Shown piece by piece: positions 59,085-64,000 of a stretch of DNA of 64,000 nt (the stretch's first letter is position 1; each line of letters starts with the position of its first letter). Source of the DNA: Terana coerulea (Eukaryota > Basidiomycota > Agaricomycetes > Polyporales > Phanerochaetaceae); assembly GCA_024811115.1 (NCBI GenBank), contig JAKOGH010000686.1, positions 98,202-162,201 of the forward strand, in the 5' to 3' direction. The notes below the pieces were generated by a model that had not been told where the DNA came from, did no database searches, and worked only from the letters and a program-made list of their open reading frames with translations. The position numbers and the translations under genes were made by a program.

Positions 59085-61692
59085 ATGTACGCTTCTCAGT
59101 CCGCCACTCAGTCATACCACCCTCCCTTCGAGAACATGCCATCATCCAAGCAGCCCACCACTTCCCCAGGTCTGAGTGCGTCCATCTGGGCACCCCAACC
59201 CCAACCTTCAGACAGCGCCTGGTCGAAGGCGATCGATTCTATCAACAAGGTGCCCGACCACTACAGTGACATGCAGCCGGAGATGCGCCGCGCAAATTCC
59301 CATCCCACTGGGAACAACGGAGAAGACGGACTGGGACCCGTCGGCCTTCCTGGTATCTTGCGCAAAAGGATGTCGGGGCCATCGGCGACGGTAGGAAGAA
59401 GACCACCCCGGATTTCGACCCCATCGTGAGTCTTTAATGCGTCACTCGAATCTGCGTATATGTGCATACTCATCGTTACTTCAGCAGGTCCAGCAGCTCC
59501 TGCGTACCCTGAACCTCAACTCTCCTGGGCCATTCACCTCTTTCGGTTCGACGCAGGACCTCACATCCTTTGGCGTCTCTCCCGACGTCTCCCCAACCTC
59601 CACCACTTCGGCGCTGCTCACACCTCCGGAGCTCTCGCCGGTGAAGTCCCATGGGGACTGGAAGTTCAACCCGACATTCGACTTCAGCCCGCCTCACCCG
59701 ACCAACAACGCTCTACTCTTCGAGACCGACCCTCTCACCGTTACGCTGACGGTGGTAGCCCTCACCCATCTTCGTACGGCCGACCCGTTATCGCCCAGGC
59801 AGCCGACCCATTCCAGCAGAGTGCTCGTGCCTTCCAGGCTTTCGACCCCTACGTCGAACGTCCTTTCCCTCATCGGTCGTCGGAGTCCTTCGCGGCGCAG
59901 ATGGGGGCAGCCCTGCTTCTCGTCAGGACGCAAGCCCACTCCATCCGTCTTGGTCGCATCAACGCATGCGGACCTCGTCTTCGTCGGCAGAGTGGATGAA
60001 GCCTGATGTTCGTAGGTACGAGCAAGGGCCGGCCGCCGAGGTCCATCTCTCCCCAACCCAAGGCTCGCGATCGCACGGGAACGCGCATGAGGTGAGTATA
60101 TGCGTCTCGACACTCAGTCTTACGGTGTTGCTGACTGTGTATTAGCCCATCAACTTCCTCACGTTGCTGCACCCTTCCTCTACCCCGCCGTACCATCTCT
60201 TCGTTCAACGCATCATCAAGTCGTCGGACCAGCAAGCGTCCATCTTCCTTCAGCAAAAGCTGAAGGTCGCCGATAGCGAAGAGCGGGCCAAGATCGTCGA
60301 TGCTATATGCGCTCGTGGTTTCGACATGATGGCTCACCGGTACGAGTCCTCACAGTCAGACTTCCTCCACATCCTATACTGAATTGACGCTTTAGGTTTG
60401 GGAATTGGGCGGTCCAAAGATGCCTCGAAGCGACGGCCAGCGCTGACGAAAGACGCAAGATCGTAGGATGTATGAGGTATGCTGCCACCAAGAAAGGTGT
60501 GCGTTAGCTGACCATCTACTGTCCGGCTATAGGGGACGAGTAGTCGACCTCGCAATGAACTGCTACGGATGCCACGTCCTGCAGAAGGCGCTCGACTGTG
60601 AGGAAGATGTCAGGCTACTCATCGTTTCTGAGTTGCTTTTGGGCGATCCCGCCCAAACGCTGGTGAACAAGCACGCATCTCACGTCTGGAGCAAGGTACG
60701 TGGTCATTTTGTTTGACCCAGTGTTTTTATACAGAACGCGCTGTTGCAGATCATGGAGCTCACATGGACGCCCCCGGCCCCGCCGATCTTCGCATAGTAC
60801 GCTTTTCTTTTTGCAACCTTCGTGGCCCGCGGCTTATTAATATGATCTCGACAAAGCGTCAACCGGTCGCTGAAGGGCAAGTGGGCTGCTCTCGCTTGTC
60901 ACGAGACCGGATCGTTGGTGGTCCAGGTGCGTGCATTTCCTCCCGATTGTCTCCAGCTTAATTCTTAGCCACTATTATCCAGCACGCTTTCGAGAACCTC
61001 GAAGAGTCGGCCAAAGACGGCATCGTCGACGAGCTTCTGAATCAGGGTTCCCCGTTTTCAGCGAAGTCGCCAAGAACCAGTGGGGCTCCTACTGCATCCA
61101 GCACAGTACGTTCATTGAGATTGTTTGCCACCGCTGTCTAACCACGTTGTCCTCGACATAGTCCTCGAGCATGGTTCTTCGCAGCACCGTTGCATGAGCT
61201 CCCTGAACCATCTGATCTCTGGGCTACTCGAGTACGCTACAAACGAGCAAGGTTCCAAGTCCGTTACGAAAGCCTTGAAGGAGGGTGGTAAGGATACGCT
61301 AAACCGTATCATTGCGCGCATGTGCGAGCCCGCTAAAGGGTATGTTCTCAATCGCCCTATTGAAAGGCATCCACTGACGGAGGTACAGAGGCAGGAGGGC
61401 AATGATCGTTGATCTGGCCCTATCCGTCACCGGCAGCCAGCTTATCGCTAGCGTTCTTCCCAACGTATGTCTAATCACCTCGAGTTTTTGTCGTTTACTA
61501 AATATGTTCTAGGCCGACAAGGACCAGCGCGCATTGCTCTACGACTCCATACGGGGTCACATCGTCACTCTTCGCGGATGCAAAACCGGTTCAAAGGTCA
61601 TCTGGCTTTTCGACAGAATGGTGAGAGTAAATTCATTCGACTCTCGACATTCCTCTAACTTCAACTTGTAGCGCGCATACTACGGATATTAA
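59085..61692 (+). CDS. Pumilio/PUF-family RNA-binding protein
   Basis: PUF proteins bind 3' UTRs and repress or localise mRNAs. The start is MYASQSATQSYHPPFENMPS. A long Ser/Pro-rich head follows (SIWAPQPQPSDSAWSKAID..., QQLLRTLNLNSPGPFTSFGS...). The PUF repeats begin near 60145 with INFLTLLHPSSTPPYHLFVQRII. Recognisable units are FGNWAVQRCLEATASADERRKIV, NCYGCHVLQKALDCEEDV, NKHASHVWSKIMEL, CHETGSLVVQHAFENLEESAKD, KNQWGSYCIQHILEHG, NEQGSKSVTKALKEGGKD and VTGSQLIASVLPNADKDQR. The end is LFDRMRAYYGY, split by an intron near 61621-61670, with stop at 61690-61692. At least nine introns are needed. Frame breaks lie near 59320, 59385, 59750-59780 and 61050. It is closest in style to large fungal PUF proteins of the Jsn1/Mpf1 kind; the exact orthologue is not decided. 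Confidence 0.85.
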
Positions 61693-62437
61693 GAACCTTG
61701 AATACTCGACGCACATCTTCTCGCTCCTTCCGCATATTTTAACCAGCATATCTTAGACGGCATCTCATTCCAACCTTCGATAATTCGCGCACTACCCATC
61801 AACGGACTGATATCAACCCATTGCGTTGCATATTGGCGAGCTTCGTCCACACGATCATCCATCTTCATTCATCTGTCTCTGCAACCAGCTCCCCAGCATC
61901 GCACCAGCATCGCATCCGCGTCGAACGCACGTCTCAGCACATGACATACAAGCCCGCATGTTCGCTCAGTTATCTCTCATTTATGGCCACCTTATGCCAC
62001 CATCCTTCGTCGCACCCGGAAAATCTTCGCACGTCTTTCTACATCAGATTTACTGCCCTTTATTGCTTCTTCGCTCCAAGTATCTTCGTCGTCACAGACG
62101 TTCGCCCTCTGTACTTTCATCGGTGGCGTCTTGTGTGCACTCTTGCCTTGCCCCATATAGCTCTGCTCGCTGCCTCCGTAGTTCCCTCACTTCTCCTACC
62201 CTCTCTGGCGTCTTCGCCATGCTCCCCATCCTTTGCACCGAGCACTGCTGATTATCGAGTTCGTCTTTCGTATTTTCGTCTCAAGTGGATGTTCGTAGCA
62301 AAAGTATCGTGTATGTATGTAACAGAGGACGTGTATCAATGTAGCATTATTCTGTGTAAAACGTCTCGTGTTTGCGACCATGTGAGAGGTGCTACCGAGT
62401 CATCCGAGTCGGTCCGTGTCCGAGTCTGTTGCAGCTC
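61693..62437. other. 3' region of the PUF gene
   Basis: Pyrimidine-rich, probably 3' UTR and intergenic DNA. The long frame 61821-62531 (+) is Ser/His/Leu-rich without a domain and is most likely chance. Confidence 0.5.
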
Positions 62438-63106
62438 AGGCCCCGAATATCGGTTTAGATGTACGATCCAAAGTGACCCCTTTAGGGGTTTTATGTCCAT
62501 AAGGTTTTGGGCTGTTTATGTCCGGCGCTAGATTGGGGTCCTTCATTTTGGCCGATTTATAGCCTTTCTTCGGGTATATGTTCCAAAAATCGCAGAAATG
62601 ACAGGAAAATGCCAAAAAAATCGCTTCGCGCAAAGCCTCTCACACTATTTAACATACTACAAGCTCCCGAGACAGAACGTTCCAGCCCGCTGGCAGCAAC
62701 ATTCAATGTTGAGAACCTTGGGCTGGTGGGCGTGTGACGGATCACACTGCGATGCGCCACTTCGGGCTGGTTGCAGTCTCGTTCGCAGACACATGGAGGT
62801 AACGGACTGATACTATCAGTTTGTTATCGAACTACAAAAGGCCACCTACAGATACACGTATCGGTAAGCTCCAATTTGTGGTCGATAACAAACCACTTAT
62901 TCAGCGCGAGGTTGGTCGCCGCATGGCCGATTATGTCCGGCGCTGGATCGGACTTCCCCGTCCGGGCACGGTCTATATCCTCGCACAAGATCGGACTTTC
63001 GGCCAAATTTTGCCCTTTATGTCCTCCAGCGGGTCGGGGCTCCGCCTTCGGCGCGACGATTTATGTCCGGCGCTTGATCGTACATCTAAACCGATATTCG
63101 GGGCCT
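62438..63106. mobile_element. MITE-like element, 669 bp, hAT-type 8-bp TSD
   Basis: Perfect 31-bp inverted repeats starting AGGCCCCGAATATCGGTTTA lie at 62438-62468 and 63076-63106. The flanks carry an 8-bp duplication TGCAGCTC (62430-62437 and 63107-63114), the length made by hAT transposases. The subterminal motif TTATGTCC occurs about five times (near 62490, 62515, 62931, 63018, 63061), three times extended to TTATGTCCGGCGCT. Subterminal repeats are common in hAT elements. No transposase frame is visible. It lies 65 bp before the start codon of the following F-box gene. Confidence 0.85.
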
Positions 63107-63171
63107 TGCAGCTCTCGCCGGCTCGGAGGCGTGCTCTTTACTTCGCCCTCAGTCTTGTCACTGAACTATCG

Positions 63172-64000
63172 ATGTCGCGTTATGGCTCTAACATTCAAGA
63201 CCTGCCCGAAGATATACTCAGCATCGCTTTTCGAGAGCTTCAAGCCCCACAAGTCGCCGTAGCTCGAAGAGTACGCACATTGGCACATAACCTGAGAGTT
63301 AACTGGCCGCTGACATCTCACATAAGACCTGCAAACACTTCTACTTGCTCGAAGCAACTGTGGTTGCACATCTTGCTGCGAGACGTGGTACGCAGGGGCC
63401 TGAGCATTCCCGCGTACTGCCGGTCGCTGGACTCGTTGTCCGCTGCAGACTGCGAGGCGCTTACGGTTCATGCACTTTGTCTTCGGCGATGCCTGCGCCT
63501 ACCCCGCCACGGTCGGATACCGACCATCCGAGCACTGCACCAGAGTCGCTGTATCACTTGGGTGCGCCTCGTGCGGGGCCAATGGCTCCTCGTCGCTTCA
63601 TCCGATCAGTCCTCCAGTGCTATCACCCTGTGGTCCATCCCTTCGTTGTCGTCGTCACGACGGCACTTTGCCCGTGGCACAGGCTTTGGAGGCACCTGTT
63701 GCGACTGGCTTGGTTAATGTGGGGAAGGATGGAGCGGCTATAATAGCTTTGGAGCTTCGTGCGGAACGGTACGCCTGTAAGCCTCCTTCGATGTCACTAT
63801 GTCGCTCTGACGGTGCGTTTGGAACCGTAGGCGTCCAATTCTCCACATCATTGCTATAAACGATGAAAGAGGATGTCTTTCCTTTGTTCGGCTCAAGCGA
63901 TACGAGGATATTTCACGCATTCGCGCGATGCAAGGACCAATACTAGTTCGCCCTGCATGAAGACAGAAGCTTGCCCAGCGTCTTGAACTGGAAGACTGGG
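63172..64000 (+). CDS. F-box protein, N-terminal part, runs off the window
   Basis: The start MSRYGSNIQDLPEDILSIAF carries an F-box-like opening. An intron near 63270-63328 leads to TCKHFYLLEAT, and then WLHILLRDVVRRGLSIPAYCRSLDSLSAADCEALTVHA. The following SRCITWVRLVRGQWLLVASSDQSSSAITLWSIPSL resembles the beta-propeller-like C-terminal region common in agaricomycete F-box proteins. After an intron near 63772-63830 the reading continues RPILHIIAINDERGCLSFVRLKRYEDISRIRAMQGP. Frame breaks lie near 63355, 63505 and 63650. The gene is incomplete at the window end. Its 5' flank is formed by a transposon. Confidence 0.72.

Noticed and set aside
61821..62531. 236-residue plus-strand frame after the PUF gene
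   Set aside because: Its Ser/His/Leu composition and lack of motifs suggest chance coding in a pyrimidine-rich 3' region. It also runs into the MITE.
1..64000. CRISPR arrays, bacterial operons, riboswitches or prophage
   Set aside because: No regularly spaced repeats, Shine-Dalgarno-led gene strings or phage genes are present. The intron-rich genes are eukaryotic.

Overview
This window is a piece of an Agaricomycete (basidiomycete fungus) nuclear genome. A polypore-like host is my inference from gene content, not something the DNA states. The reasons are: many short GT-AG introns of roughly 36-66 nt, eukaryotic core genes on both strands without operons (SMC4, UTP14, delta-COP, a MICOS subunit), F-box and SET-domain families, a TPR-CHAT protein, and a Ty1/copia retrotransposon.

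Layout. 0.05-1.3 kb: F-box protein (-). 1.8-7.3 kb: condensin SMC4 (+). 7.3-9.8 kb: no gene seen. 9.8-12.2 kb: TPR-CHAT protein with broken frames (+). 12.8-15.0 kb: NRAMP metal transporter (-). 15-18.1 kb: at most one uncertain gene (-). 18.1-19.6 kb: CAK-like protein kinase (+). 19.7-23.2 kb: UTP14 (-). 24.5-26.5 kb: cyclopropane-fatty-acid-synthase-like methyltransferase (-). 26.5-29.8 kb: gene desert. 29.8-31.7 kb: coatomer delta (+). 32.4-38.9 kb: a full-length Ty1/copia element on the minus strand, with matching LTRs, a 5-bp target duplication, a half-tRNA-type primer site and a polypurine tract. 39.2-41.1 kb: C2-like/multi-TM protein (+). 41.3-42.4 kb: MIC26/27-like MICOS subunit (-). 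42.7-43.9 kb: F-box protein (+). 44.3-46.2 kb: serine carboxypeptidase S10 (-). 47.0-56.9 kb: four SET-domain paralogues (three -, one +), with an unrecognised helical-protein gene behind a TATA box at 51.7-53.0 kb. 59.1-61.7 kb: PUF RNA-binding protein (+). 63.2 kb to the end: another F-box protein (+), cut by the window edge.

The most interesting parts are these. (1) The SET-domain cluster: all four members share an upstream module of about 60 residues that I cannot name. One copy has had its last codons replaced by an 835-bp MITE-like element with 23-bp terminal inverted repeats and a 9-bp target duplication. (2) A second, 669-bp hAT-like MITE with perfect 31-bp terminal repeats and an 8-bp duplication sits 65 bp before the start codon of the last F-box gene. 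(3) The copia element appears to prime from the anticodon arm of initiator tRNA-Met, as Drosophila copia does.

Caution. At least eight conserved genes contain single-base frame breaks, mostly in short homopolymers (SMC4, UTP14 and delta-COP have three each). Essential genes would not tolerate this, so I read most of them as sequence or assembly errors. Frame breaks alone should therefore not be used to call pseudogenes here. Intron boundaries were placed by eye from GT-AG sites and frame continuity.
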